Positions 11,873-24,369 of a stretch of DNA of 64,000 bases are shown in pieces. How positions within the stretch are numbered: the stretch's first letter is position 1; each line of letters begins with the position of its first letter. Source of the stretch: Serpula lacrymans var. lacrymans S7.9 (lineage: Eukaryota; Basidiomycota; Agaricomycetes; Boletales; Serpulaceae); contig NW_006763306.1 in NCBI RefSeq assembly GCF_000218685.1, positions 454,770 to 518,769 of the forward strand. Direction: 5' to 3'. A program made the position numbers and the translations under genes. The notes under the pieces are model-generated. The model was not told where the DNA came from. It did no database searches and was given only the letters and a program-made list of their open reading frames with translations.

Positions 11873-13494
11873 TCATAATAGACTCAGATGAGGTGAAAAT
11901 GTATTACCGTTAGCTGCGAATCCCAAGCGCTGCTGGCCGACATCCCAAACACTGTAGTAGTGCTTCAACAAGCTACCACCAATGATGTTAGTACCGCTCA
12001 ACGAATTGATGAGGGTCTGGCAGGTCGAGTTGTCACTGTCGAAAGGACCGACGTTGAGCTCGCTGCTGGGGATAGTCAGGTTGAATGCATTGCCGGATTG
12101 GGAAGTGAAGGTGAAGTCGATGACGGCAGGCAAGGAGGAGATCTTGCTGCAGGGGATCCCGTATGCACCGGGCTCGGCAGAGAAGGGCTGGATGTCAGGC
12201 GAGATGAGAGCGTTTGCGTCCTAATGAAAAGAGCGTATAATATCGTCAGTATTTCCCTTCTCTGACGAACCATTGTAATTTGCTCACATCGGCGAGGCTG
12301 GGGTCGAGCACAATGTTGCTGGTGCCGCTGTCGAAGATGAACACCTGGTTTGAGTTGAGGTTGGATGAAGTTTGTCCATTGACGGCGATGGAGCTCGCAG
12401 AAGCCTCCCAGTTGCCACCAGACGACGCGAGGTCAGTGTACGTGAGGGAACCTGCGAGCGAAGGAAAATTATAAGCTATGAGATGATTCCATAAAAAAAA
12501 AAGGAAAACAAACCAGAGTATTTTGAGGTATCAATGCCACCAAGGGTCAGTTCAGCACCTCCAACGCTCTGAGCAGTCAGGTACATCCCGAACAAAGCTG
12601 TATATGGCTATTTAACCTGTGATGAGAGCTTTCAGGGTGAAATAAGCTTACAAGGTAGGCCCTGGTTAACGAGGCCCTGGAAGAGACCCTGTGCCTCAGG
12701 AGATAAACCTATACGTAGGACAATTTTACTAAGGGTTCGCATGTCTATCTGAAAGAAAACGTACCCTGGATACCACTGAATGGGTCAAGGTTGAACTTGG
12801 GCGTTTGGTCCACGATGGTGTAGAGGTCTACGTTTTCCACCGTGTACCCACCAACAGATACAGTATCTGTACCGGTTTCTACTGTAAGGACGTAATCGTT
12901 GTTTACGACGGGATCTACGCCTACGCCGGTTCCGAATGCAAGAGTGGTTTGCTGACCACCGTCGACGTAGGTCGAACTCTTCGAAGGGTCATATTTTAGT
13001 TTCTGGTTGCTGCATGCGCTACCACATTGGACGCCTGAAGTAGGGTCAGTTGGAAATGCAGTGGTTTGAGATGATGACGTGACGTACTGGCAACCTCCAG
13101 CGTAAAACTTCCGGTATCGAAAACGACCTGAAGACCGAATTATAATCAAGTGGTGCAAGGCGAAGAAGGTACGTACTGTCAGCTCCTGGGGAGGAGTGCC
13201 GACTGCACACGAACTATGAGCACGTGCGATTCGATATGGCTATAATAACTACGTACCGGTGATGTTACCGTACCACCTGAACAATTATATGAGCTTTTCC
13301 ATAGTAGATCACAAATATTTAAGGACGTACTGGAGATCCGTGTTGAGGAAGAAATCATCCAGAGGGACATTGGTCGGCTGGAGCGACCTGCGCTTTAGCG
13401 GTGCCGTTGGTTTACGAGCAGAAAGCTTGATAACATCTGCAGCACCAGCAGCTGTGAGAGATGCAAGTAGTCCGAGAGAGATAGCAGCCCGCAT
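11873..13494 (-). CDS. secreted pepsin-like aspartic protease (family A1)
   Basis: Secreted acid endopeptidase. The ATG at 13494 opens a classic signal peptide MRAAISLGLLASLTAAGAAD; a frame-open ATG at 13557 is disfavoured because it would bury the signal. A short propeptide with KRRSL precedes the mature part. Both catalytic aspartates are visible: VVFDTGSF near 13110 and VFIFDSGTSN near 12335. Between them lie LDPFSGIQG, GLVNQGLP and LTLGGIDTSKYSG, and the C-terminus has IIGGSLLKHYYSVWDVG followed by LGFAANG, all typical of A1 enzymes. At least six short introns are present. The frame is intact to the stop at 11873. Expression is likely driven from a TATA box about 50 bases upstream of the ATG. 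Confidence 0.9.
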
Positions 13495-13543
13495 GGTGGT
13501 GAAGAGAGGGATGAAGCAGCAGCAATGGGTGAGATTCAAATCA

Positions 13544-13549
13544 TTTATA
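13544..13549 (-). promoter_or_regulatory. TATA box of the aspartic protease
   Basis: TATAAA on the minus strand, 50 bases upstream of the chosen ATG at 13494. Position and sequence fit a core promoter element. Confidence 0.5.
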
Positions 13550-14202
13550 GTAGCCAAGTGAAACCACGGTAAATCAGAGCACCATGGAAGTGAGCTTCGG
13601 AGTCACGCGGCGCATCGAAGAATAGGAGATTGGACCATACGGACACGACAAACTAGCGCCGGAAGCAGTGCAACGGTGAGCAAACCGGATCACATGCTTG
13701 AAGCACTAGAATACACCTTGCGATATAGCACTCCAGTATGGTGATATGGCATCATCATGTCCTGCAGTGAGCAAAACAAACAGCGAGAAAGCTGGCCATG
13801 ATATCTACGAAGTGGTTGTCCGGTTCAACAGGATAATACTACCAGTTAGTTTATCGCCATGCCGTCTTGATAACAAGAAACGAAGTACTGTGGTCGAATA
13901 GGATTATATTTGCCGCCTGTCAGCGAATCAGAGTAATAATACGCTAGGCAGCAACGCGTACGTATGCCTGGCTCCACTGCCATAGTTCTGACAATGCTAG
14001 TGTAGTTGTATAAGTAAAAACGTGATGTTACCCTTGCCTTATGGTGGGCGCTCATTGGGTAATATTGATAAGGCAGTATGCAAACCCTAACCCCAGACAA
14101 TTCTGCATTCGTCAGCGCTCTGAAGAGCATCTGTATATCGTTTCCAGTCTTTTGCTGTAACCATTTAGATCTGTAATTCATTCCCCAAGTCCACATTCCA
14201 AT
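13550..14202. other. divergent intergenic region
   Basis: About 650 bases between the 5' ends of the protease (-) and the HECT ligase (+), so it should hold both promoters. A minus-strand open frame at 13846-14196 has no family resemblance and I do not call it. Confidence 0.5.
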
Positions 14203-17200
14203 ATGATCCCATTTCTTGGTGGTGAAGAAAGACGGCGCGAAATCAATCTTGGTGGTTCCAGTTCTGTTTCCAGTTCAGCTGCTATCTTGGATAGAGCTAG
14301 AGCTCGCCGAATCGAACGAGAAGAACTGCGCAAGCGGCTAGAAAGTGCAGTTAAGATACAGGCAGTGTGGCGGGGAATACTGGAGAGCAGGAGAATACGT
14401 AGAAATCTCTACGAAATATTTACTCAGAACATCACGGATATCACAGGTCTTCGATGCCTGGCACTCATTGGACGAGACGAGGCTGTTCTCGGTCAATGGT
14501 CAAAGGCAGTCACGAGTAATGGAAATGGTAAGGTCTTCGCGTATACAAATGTCCAATCCTAACTTTATTGTAGGAAGCTTGCTGCGACTTGCTCAAGGTC
14601 CTGATCGAGAAAGTTGGCTTGTCCTGATACGCCAGGCATGTCTACTCCTTCTGCAATCCATTGCGGGCACTCCACAGTGAGTCTTGCGATCACCTTTCTT
14701 TTAATCTCTGGTGCTTATCCGTCCCAGATCAGATCACGCTGTATCTCATCTTCAGATCCTGTGCACACTCATGGACGAATCTATCCTTACGCAAGCGCTT
14801 GGCCCTGATGGACAGTATGCTACCGCGACTATCACTGATTATCTCGCGAAACGCGACTTGTACCACTACCTTTCTACGGCTATTCAAGCAATCGTAAGTC
14901 TTCACAGATCTATGTCTGTACCTTCCACTAATACTTCACACAGAGCATCGAGTCGAAGAATGCTGTTGTTTTACCGTACATCATCAAACTTATTTCCTTA
15001 TCAATTTCAACTGTATCCGAACCAACCATTGGGCTACCACAATATCTTCCAGCTTTTTTCCTGCACATACTCGCCATCCCTCTACTTCCCTATCGTATTC
15101 CTCTGAAGTCATTAACAGAACTCTCTGCAAGGATTCCTTTAACCTCCCTCCATATTCTGTCGCCGCATATCTCAACAATAGTCGCGTCTGCTTCTCTCGT
15201 GTCGAGAATCCACCTCATTGCCAACCTTCTCGCTTTCACGCCACCGCGATATTCTATTCTCCCTGCTCCATCACTTAGCACGTATTTGCAATTACTCACT
15301 ACGTTGATGAACTCCCTTCCCATATTTGCCCTCGACGCTTCAGAGACACCTGGTCCAGGAGCAGGGCCATCGGATTGGGTGGACGACTATGATTCTGATT
15401 CTGACGCTGCTCCGCAAGTTTCCGTTGTCACTTCTTTCACTGCCCAAGCTGTTTTACCCAGACTTGACCTTCGCACTCGGAAGCGCTTGCAGACGCTCCC
15501 ATCGTCTTCCCACCTGAACGCTCTACTCAAAGCCAGCCAGCGTTACCGTGGCGTTCTGTCTGATTTAATGTCCTTCTTGTTGGGCGTATGCATAATATGG
15601 CCTGCTCAAAGAAGCAAGGTATTAGGCAGTGTCTTGGTATATGGAGGTGGCGGTATTGTGCGTGAAATTTACCGTGAACATGTCAGAAATTCGCCTCTTG
15701 GACAGAATGATAACCCGGCTACTTTGATGGGTGAGCTTTGCCGCTTTTTCTAGTTATATGAAGCTTCTCAACGTGTTGGTGTAGAGCCTGCACACGCTCT
15801 CTGGTGGCATCCTTTGATTTTCTTGGTTGACTTGTACACCCAATCACTGTTGACCATGAGCGACGACGAGTTTTTCTCGAATTCGAGAACATCTCTTTCA
15901 CTCGACGAGCTTATATTGTTCTCTCGCAAATTATTGAACATTGCGTTTACTCTTTATTGGAAAGAAGATCAAACGAAAGTACAAGAAGATGGCGTGTCAG
16001 GCTTGAACTTGAAATGGGGAAGCGTGCGAGAAAGGATTACCAGATGTTTACAGGCCATCCATGCTCGAGAGTAAGTGTTCCAGTGTAGTTGGATCAAACC
16101 CAGTCTTACTGGCTTGGTCTCTAGTTCGAGGAAGCCTTTCACTCCACCAGAACATTGGCACGTCGGTTTCCAGATTGATATGAAGTCGTTCATCCAGGCT
16201 GCCGTGTCAGTATTTACTTTCTCGCTGACATATTTTTCTCCAACTTATCGCGTAAACAGGCTAGAAGAGCAGAAGCTGTCCGAGCCGCCGGGTGCACGCC
16301 CTTTCTCGTCACGCCAAATAGCATATATGTCGCCTCGTCTGGGTGTGCTGAACAATATCCCTTTCGCTATTCCTTTCGAAATTCGGGTTTCCATTTTCCG
16401 AAATTTCGTCGCAAGCAACATGGTCCAGGAAGGCGTAGATCATTTCAGTAGGTATAATCGGACAGTCATCACGGTCAGGAGAGGCCATATTGCCGAAGAT
16501 GGCTTCGACCGTCTGTCTGAAGCCAATCTCAAAGCTCCTATAAGGATAGAATTCATCGATCAGTTCGGAGAACCAGAGTAATTTTCATTCTACTTTCTTG
16601 ATATGCTTAAGACTAAGAGGGACTTTGCAGAGCTGGCATAGACGGTGGCGGTGTGTTCAAAGAGTTTTTCACTTCTTTGTGCAAGGAAGTGTTTGACACG
16701 AACCGGGGCCTTTGGCTCGCGACCAAGAAGAACGAGCTGTATCCAAATCCTCATTCGTACGCCACAGAACGCGAGTATATATAGTCCATCATAACCCTTC
16801 ATGTTATACTAACTTCAATATAGCCCACAGCTTGAATTGGTACCGGTTCATTGGCCGAATCCTAGGGAAAGCACTTTACGAGGGCATTCTTGTCGAAGTT
16901 GCTTTTGCCGGATTCTTCCTCGCCAAGGTAACGATTAATTTTGTTGTGCGTTTGAGTGATCAAAAATATCAATCGTATTTGTCTTTAGTGGCTGGGGAAA
17001 CAAAGTTTTCTAGATGATCTGGCTTCTCTGGACCCTGACTTGTATCAAGGTCTTATATTCTTGAAGAACTACACGGGTAACCCGGAAGATTTGTCATTGA
17101 ACTTCACCGCTGCAGTCGAAGGTTTGTTCTACTCGGCATTAAATTATTTGTGCTTCCTGACGACTCGTGTAGAATTTGGCGTAGCCAAGACTGTGGACTT

Positions 17201-17961
17201 GATCCCGGATGGTAGTAATGTTGCCGTGACGCGAGAAAATCGGTTGCAGTACATCTATCTCGTATCTCATTACAGATTGAGTAAACAGATCAAGCAGCAA
17301 AGCGATGCATTCTTTGAAGGACTGTCGGAGATGATTGACCCAAAATGGCTACGGTTCGTTCATGTTGAATTTTTTGTCCTGGCATAGCTCACATTAGTTT
17401 TCAGTATGTTCAACCAACAAGGACTCCAAATTCTACTCGGTGGTGTCGATTCTCCGATAGATCTTGACGACTTGAGAGAAAACACCAGTTATGGTGGTCT
17501 GTTTGATGACAAAGACGCTACAATTGAGATATTTTGGAAGGTTCGCCGTGAGAGACTTCCGTGCTGTTCGCTTTGTTCTTACTCTATGAATAGGTCGTCA
17601 ATTCTTTCGACCAAGAGCAGCGTCGCGCCTTCTTGCGTTTCGTCACCAGTTGCAGTCGGCCACCCCTATTGTAGGTTTTTACTCGCTTAACATGTCGTTA
17701 CATAATTGACATTTGCGCTTTTGAAATAGGGGTTTCAAAGAGCTCGCTCCCAATTTCGCAATCCGAGACTCTGGCAGCGACGAAAAACGACTACCTACCT
17801 CCAGTACGTGTGTCAACCTGCTGAAGGTTTGTCCGGTTTCCCTCTGCTGGTATATTGATTGTTGAAGAATTTGGCAGCTGCCTCGATATCAAAGTGAAGC
17901 CGTTTTGCGTCAAAAGCTGCTACAAGCCATCACTTCCGGTGCTGGCTTTGATCTTTCGTAG
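14203..17961 (+). CDS. HECT-type E3 ubiquitin ligase, Hul5/UBE3C-like
   Basis: Ubiquitin-protein ligase predicted to extend ubiquitin chains on proteasome-bound or misfolded proteins, as Hul5/UBE3C does. The start MIPFLGGEERRREINLGGSS matches the conserved N-terminus of that group and is followed by an IQ-like motif SAVKIQAVWRG near residue 50. The middle is long, helical and poorly conserved. The C-terminal HECT domain begins near 16260 (FEIRVSIFRNFV), passes FRFIGRILGKALYEGILVEV-type sequence near 16850, and ends with the catalytic cysteine motif RLPTSSTCVNLLKLPRY near 17780-17885. The stop is TAG 17959-17961. Many introns of about 50 bases are needed. Its 3' end lies only about 140 bases from the convergent DAHP synthase gene. 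Confidence 0.88.
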
Positions 17962-18101
17962 ACGTTGCTATAAACCAAAGACGCCTGTTGTATTTGTCCG
18001 CTGTATCGCTATAGATGTTTTTTTTTGACATACATGGTTGTGCTACACTCATTTGTATTACATTGTCCAAAGCTTCTTCTTTTGCCTTTTGACTAGTTCA
18101 C

Positions 18102-20796
18102 CTATGTTCCCCCTCCGAGTTCAGTGTAAATGTGGCTCTGGCCTTCCCCGCGGCGTTCCTGCTTGAAGTGATTCGAGATGAGGAACGCAACATCTGATGT
18201 TGATCTATGAGTACAGGTTTAGCATGCGATTACCCAAGACCTACCGAGTGACTGCTCGAAGTTCAATCTTGGATCGCAGAAGGACTAAATGTAAACGCTG
18301 AGAACGAGCTCGAGTACAACCGATCGAGGCCATAGTACACACCTGATATCTTAAACCTAATTGTTCTTCGCTCAATTCCATACTTCCGCCTAAACATTCC
18401 GTGACACTGAACCCTTCGTCGTTCAGTTCTCCTGTGAATTCTAGACTGACACCACCCAGGCAAGAACCACATGCCGCGTGTATACGAAGGCAGGATGTGA
18501 GCTCGCTGATAATGGTGCCGAAATTGCGAGTCTTTAAACCGGAGGCCGAAGTGAGAGTGCTAGAAAGGAAGCAGAAGGGGGGTGAAGGATCACCAGGTCA
18601 GACTCAGATTCAGCATCGAAAAATAATAAAAAGGTCTGTACAGGACGAAAATTATGCATGCCCACTCACTTGCCGTGCATGGGATCACAGACCCAGATAA
18701 CGAGATGACCGGATTGTTGGACGGCTTTGATGTGGCTGCCGAGATGGTCTTCGATCTAGATTATTTTATTATTATTTAATAAAAGTAATAAAAACATAAT
18801 GTAGGAACAGGAATGAGATGTGGAAAAATGTATCTGCTATGACGGCAACTTACTTTTCCTGCGCCGTACCTTGTGATCAGTGTTACCCGACCACTCTCTT
18901 TATCAGGATTGACGACTGCGAAAAAAAAAAAAAACATGTGAAGGTGAGTGTACAACAATAGATTTTCGAGAGAGAATCGTGATCGGTCCGCGGGGAAGAA
19001 AATGGGAGATGGAGATGGCAGCACGGTGTGTTCCAGGTACTTACTGTCAAGCAACTGAATTAACTCCTCCTTGGCAAGGCTAGGTCCAACTTTGATGCCG
19101 ATGGGATTACGGATTCCCCTGAAATACTCGACATGCGCTCCATCGAGCTGTCGAGTCCTATCCCCTACCCACAAAAAGTGGGCAGACGTATTATAGAACG
19201 CCGTTGATGTCGGCGGCGGACTCGCTGGGGAGCTGAGCGGGGAGCTCGGCGATGGGGAGGCTCCTGCAACATCGAATTCACGAGTCATGGCTTGTTCATA
19301 ATTCAGCATCAATCCTTCGTGACTAAACGTGCAGTTTTTTTAGACAATGATATGAAAAATTAGGGATCCTGATGACTTGGGCAGGTGCCGTTATGGAGTC
19401 CGGTAGGGGATAATGTGAAGACTTGCCTTGTATAGAAATCAACTTCTCCTAAAACGCTCCTCCCACCCCCTTTTTCGTAGTTTGCGCTCTCTCGACCAGA
19501 GCTGACACCTATAGTACGAGTAAAGTCAAGAGCGTCAGAAAGACCTTCAACGATATTTTCGAACTCTTTTCTGTGAAAAGCCAGATGCGTTTTTTTTCAG
19601 AATGACTAGAAAGGAAAGTAGGAACGTTTTACACCACTAACCGAAGGGCCGGGGACCGGACATGAGAAAGAGACCAATCTCGTGGGTGGTGCAAAGAAGC
19701 AAAACCGGATGTCAACAAACCGCGAACGTAATTGAGTGTGGCTGTCGAATGGAAGTAAGCGCTGCAACAACAAACGACAGCGGCCGAAATCAGCATGATA
19801 TATGTATGTGATGATGGCATGAGGACGATGATGTGATTTGTGGTGCACGAACCTGAGAAGACGGTCTGGGTCAGGCGTCCTGTCGTTTGGATCCAACCTA
19901 TGCAACGAGGTTCAGAACTTTAAAGCAACGGGCATTCACTGGCGATTTAGTAAGTTACCCATTGACGTTGTCTCCACTGTCAACGCTGATATTGAATTTT
20001 GTGCAACTTTCCTGAAACAGAAAATTTCAACGTACCGGAAACTCAGGACCTCCCTATCACCGATTTTTTCTGTCCCGCTACTCCGCGGTTTAGCATACTG
20101 TCCTGCAATGCGCCCGATGCGTACCTAAGGGTGGACGTGAGAACTGAAACTGGCTGGCAGAGCGTAGAGAAAAGGGCGTTATACGTACAATAGGAAGCCT
20201 GGCCCCCCATATGAGTATGAGAGAAAACGAAAGGATCAGGCCAATTTTGGCCGAGATGTTTTGCTTATATGGAGTCTGTCGTTAACACACAAAAACCTAA
20301 AACTTTGCAGGGAGATTGGTTATGAACCTGAGTGCAAGCATCGAAGCTTTCAGCGCAGTCGCCGGCGTGGAGCAGGAACGCCTCGTTGCGCTGAACTGCG
20401 CTCAATTGGTGCCGAAGGCGCTCGATCTGAAGAAATACAAGTGAATAGGTAGATATGGTTGCAACACAAGTGGAGTAATGATCATTACTACATACTTCTG
20501 AAGGTGTGACAAGAGGAGGCAAGTTTTCTATTTTGGATAACACTCTGGCGTGAACAAATAGTAAAGGGAGGAAGGGAAGGGTCAATCCGCGGTAACGTGG
20601 ATATTGAAGAGAGACGCCAACCTAGCGAGATGGTCCTGGTCGGGATAATTCACAGCCTAAGATAATCATCAAGGACGCAATCATAGAGTATATATTATGT
20701 GAGAAAAAGAGCTAAAAATGAGGAGCGAAGTAGTTTTCCCACCTGTGCGGCTTGTTTGGACTTCCAGGACGATGGGGACCAGGATGTTGCAGCCAT
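18102..20796 (-). CDS. class-II DAHP synthase, first step of the shikimate pathway
   Basis: 3-Deoxy-D-arabino-heptulosonate-7-phosphate synthase joins phosphoenolpyruvate and erythrose 4-phosphate to start aromatic amino acid synthesis. The plant/bacterial-like class II type is recognised from MAATSWSPSSWKSKQAAQ (ATG 20796), VNYPDQDHLA, LLHAGDCAESFDAC with its metal/active-site cysteine, TAYFHSTATLNYVRGLLTSG, HEGLMLNYEQAMTRE, SAHFLWVGDRTRQLDGAHVE, NPIGIKVGPS, RVTLITRYGAGK, and near the end FCDPRLNFEQSL then, after an intron, DVAFLISNHFKQERR. The TAG lies at 18102-18104. About a dozen introns break the frame, some with unusual low-complexity content, for example the A14-rich tract near 18918. 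The frame appears intact across exons. Confidence 0.9.
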
Positions 20797-21721
20797 TTGG
20801 AAAGCGACGAAGGTTCTGCGATGGGCTCGGGAAAACTGGGGACAGTGCACGAAAAGAGTAGGTAAGATTCTAGTCGATGATGTGGTCTGCTCTAGGCAGC
20901 ACTAGACTGGGATCGGTTACGACGTTCAAAATGGACGGTTGACAGGTGTAGATACGTTACCTGGGTGTAGTGGCTGTAATACAAAGCGAAGAGCTGCGAG
21001 GGAAAGCGAGAAATCGTGAGTGAAAGCAAGTGTAAGAGATGTGAATGTCATAAAATACAGTTTGCTATGTTTTTATTTTTCTCGTAAACTAATTTTCAAG
21101 TTAACAACAGAGCGAAAACAGAGACTACGATCAAGATCGCCGATTTGCGTTGATCTGAGTGTCAATTTTATTAGGACTTTGTTGACCGGATTCGATACAC
21201 ACGCGGCAGACACCGGCTGCTACTAGAGCGGACGCATCTTTTGTCTTTACACTATAATGAACACTTCACTCCTTACGTCTCTCCGCGGACCAGAGCAGGC
21301 CACAGTGGTTCTGCCAGGCTACGGTCAGGGTTGATCAACGTTGACGTTGATTTGATTTTACTAACACCTAACTACTAAGGTAGTCAACAAAAAGTCATGT
21401 CACTTGAAAATCAACCAGCAGTAATGTGGATTGATAACAATGTTTAATTCACAAAAATTACCATATACTTGGTGGGTTCGAACCAAGACCTCATATGGCA
21501 TCTTTATGCTTGCAAAGAACTTTTATTCTATTGGACTCCACTCGTATGGCATCTATAAACTTTGCTCTTATCTCGACCCGTCGAACGGACAACAGTCTTC
21601 TTGCTTCCCTGACCACGAGGATCTTTCATTACAGGGTTCCTCTTTCAACATGAACGAATCTTCCTTGGCGAGATATCCGAGTTCATATGTGTATTTTCGA
21701 CTCTACTCATATTCTTCCTCC
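20797..21721. other. divergent intergenic region
   Basis: About 0.9 kb separating the DAHP synthase 5' end (-) from the methyltransferase-like gene (+). It is AT-rich and holds no supported gene. The palindrome GGGTTCGAACC near 21475 resembles a tRNA B box, but the flanks cannot form a T arm. Confidence 0.5.
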
Positions 21722-21728
21722 TATAAAT
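21722..21728 (+). promoter_or_regulatory. TATA box of the methyltransferase-like gene
   Basis: TATAAAT lies about 60 bases upstream of ATG 21783, which fits a core promoter and supports that start codon. Confidence 0.45.
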
Positions 21729-21782
21729 GGCCTCCACATTCTATCTTTTGCTCAGTCTCGCAGCCCACATCTTTCTTCACTC

Positions 21783-22527
21783 ATGTCACTCGTCGTACGT
21801 GCTCTCCTCGTCTCAGTACAGGCAATAGGCAATCAGCTTGCATGTACTCCGCCCAATGCAACTAATGTCAAAACTCGTTACCATACAAACGAGCCGTACA
21901 TTCTCCAGATGGCCCCCCTCATGTTCAAGGTAAGCTCCTCACTCAATCCTCACACTTAGTTGTATTGATCATTTGGCTTATTAGATACACACCACTCTAC
22001 TCTGGCTTTGCGCCCTCTTCGAAGCCATCTCAGCCATCAACTTCTATGTTCCATGCCTGCCAGTCCAAGTAGAGCCATTCTTCAGTTCGACCACACGGCC
22101 CATTTCTTCTATTACACCACTCTTCATGATCGGTGTTCTCGTATCTCTCTCAGGCGTCCTTATCCGTCTCCGCTGTTTCCGCGAACTAGGTCACCTCTTT
22201 ACCTTTGATCTCACTTTCCACCCTGAACACAAGCTCGTCACTTCCGGATTCTACCGATATGTCCGACACCCTTCTTACACAGGATCGTTATTGCTCGTTG
22301 CAGGACTTGCTTTATCGCATTGCACCCGCGGCAGCTGGGCGCGGGAGTGCGGGCCTCTTGGTCAGATGAGTGCTGTGGTCCTAGGTACCGGTTGGTGTAT
22401 TTGGGCCATATCAGTTTGCATCAGCAGAGCCTACGCCGAGGACGGCGAACTCAGAAAGAACTTCGGTGCCGAATGGGATGCCTATGCGGCTAGAGTCCCA
22501 GCATGGTTTTTCCCTGGATTATTGTAG
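21783..22527 (+). CDS. isoprenylcysteine carboxyl methyltransferase-like membrane protein
   Basis: Integral membrane methyltransferase of the ICMT family, expected in the ER; canonical members methyl-esterify the C-terminal prenyl-cysteine of CaaX proteins. Two exons (21783-21929 and 21985-22527) give about 229 residues, the usual size. Hydrophobic segments include MSLVVRALLVSVQAIG, TLLWLCALFEAISAINFYVP and FMIGVLVSLSGVLIRL. The family signature is clear: CFRELGHLFTFDL, KLVTSGFYRYVRHPSYTG (SAM/substrate-site region) and, at the end, RAYAEDGELRKNFGAEWDAY followed by AARVPAWFFPG. The first intron, GTAAGC to TTATTAG, is a good match to consensus. Agaricomycetes often have several such genes, so it need not be the orthologue of yeast Ste14. 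Confidence 0.88.
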
Positions 22528-24369
22528 CCAAAGCAGTCCCTTTGTATCGAGTTCAACTTTCTTTCAGCGCCCTTATAAACTTCCAAAATGAAAAAAATGA
22601 AAAAAGCAAAAGATTCCGAGTTTACATGACCTAAAATTCATGTGCCATATAGCTATAGACAGTGAGCATCTTTTTCATTTTATCTAAAGTTGTGCCTCTT
22701 GAGCTGATGATCCTTATGGAATAACCGTCTTCTTTTAGACGTTCTTGCTATATAGACAATGCACCTTAAACAGTTCGCCCTCTTTATGTCCCAACCAAAG
22801 GTACCAACTTACGGGAGAGACCCGTGTTTGCCTGCCGTACGGGTTGTACCGCTGTGTCTCCATCTAACATATGCATCTTTGGAATATACATAATTGATGT
22901 ATTCGTGTATAGTGAGGATATATGTCGCGTGACTCTGTGCGCTATTTTCCCGTATACATCATTCTTTTTCAGACTCCCAGCTGCAATAGGAATCCGTTAT
23001 CGCCTCATCGCATTTGTACCTCGGGTCAACGGGCATCCCTGGTTGTCAAACAGCATCAGTATATGGTATCTATAATACGCCAGTGAGAAAGGCTCCGTGT
23101 GTTTTGAATACCATCTGGCTAGGCTAGTGATAATCTATAACAGGCTCCTTGACAGGTTTTGGATGATTCGTCAGGCCAGAAGACTGACTACATAAAAGGC
23201 ACATCCTTCGTTCATTCCCGTCCGGCTTTCTACGATGACGTGTTGTTCCATTAAACCTTGGGGATGCCGGCCAAGCAGAGCCGCGGCCCCGGATGACTTG
23301 GTAGTCGATTTTTCGAGGATTCCGAGGTCGAGGAGTGTGCACTTACTATTGAATGGTGATTCTAGAGCGTGCGCTTGACTCGGGAAAGTAGTTATTTTAT
23401 CTTCGCTCGTAATAGTTTCAATTAGGCTTGACGGCATGCGGTACTCCTACATCGTTGTACTCACATCGTGCATCATGTTCCTCGCTGTGCCGCCTTTGTG
23501 ACGTTCATTCACGGTAATTATTTAGCTTTGGTGTGTGTGTGGCAGTGTGTGTGTGTGCTATGTTTACCGTATGTGTGTCACTGCGGCGGCGGTGCTGGAA
23601 CCAGGGTCCTGATCAGTATTAGTAACTTTCGACTGAACATGGAGATGGGTCGAGTTTTCCGAGGATGCTACCAGGATCATGAGGCTGATTGTATAGCTTG
23701 TAGAAGGTTAATGCGGATGAAATGAACACCGTGAGCGTGACGTAGATCCACTGGAACGGAACTCAGGCCTATCGTCTTGCGGGTATTGGTGTCGCGACAA
23801 CCCGGGTCGTTTCATGGAGCCCGCAAATCCCAGAAGAGCATAGCAGTGCACTATTTTTTAATACCTCTTTCCGTATATGTTTTTTCTTCTGAACAGCCTA
23901 GTTTGTGAAGGTACCCGAGACTGAGGCACTGGCAAGACCCGGGTCGGTGCCAGTGGCCTTCGTCCTGTGCTTAGATGGGTTCGAATTCTCAGGATTTCTG
24001 TTGTATCCTAATCACGAGATTGATACTCACTGACATTAAACGGTTAGGACGATGGCGCAAACTGCAAACGTGCGACCTGCATGTACTATAACATTCGCAG
24101 ATTCGTGGAACCTGTCATACCAACAAGGAAACAATTGTGCAAGGCTGCAAGAAGGCATATCGTTCTTGAAGATTTGTCAGCAGATGACAAATGTAGTAAG
24201 CTTCTTGTGCCCGATCGTTTCCGCTTGGACAGAACCATATACGCATAGAAATTCCAGTGTTACGCCTTGACGACGACAAACAGTGAAAGGCAGTCTTTTC
24301 GAGATTCCGTCTAAACATACATTCCTATCAATCACTGCTTCTTCTTCCTGGCCAATATTGATCCTAGAT
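22528..24369. other. long intergenic region with a GT-rich microsatellite
   Basis: About 1.8 kb with no supported gene. It contains an interrupted GT repeat at about 23530-23575. The minus-strand open frames at 23124-23437 and 24115-24503 have no recognisable domains, and the latter overlaps the next gene antisense. Confidence 0.5.
23530..23575. repeat. (GT)n microsatellite, interrupted
   Basis: Two runs of GT dinucleotides are separated by a few bases, visible directly in the sequence. Confidence 0.7.

Noticed and set aside
13846..14196. Minus-strand open frame upstream of the HECT ligase
   Set aside because: It shows no domain signature and lies in what should be a divergent promoter region.
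21470..21500. tRNA-like B box (GGGTTCGAACC)
   Set aside because: The bases flanking the motif cannot pair as a T arm on either strand, and no A box lies at the right distance.
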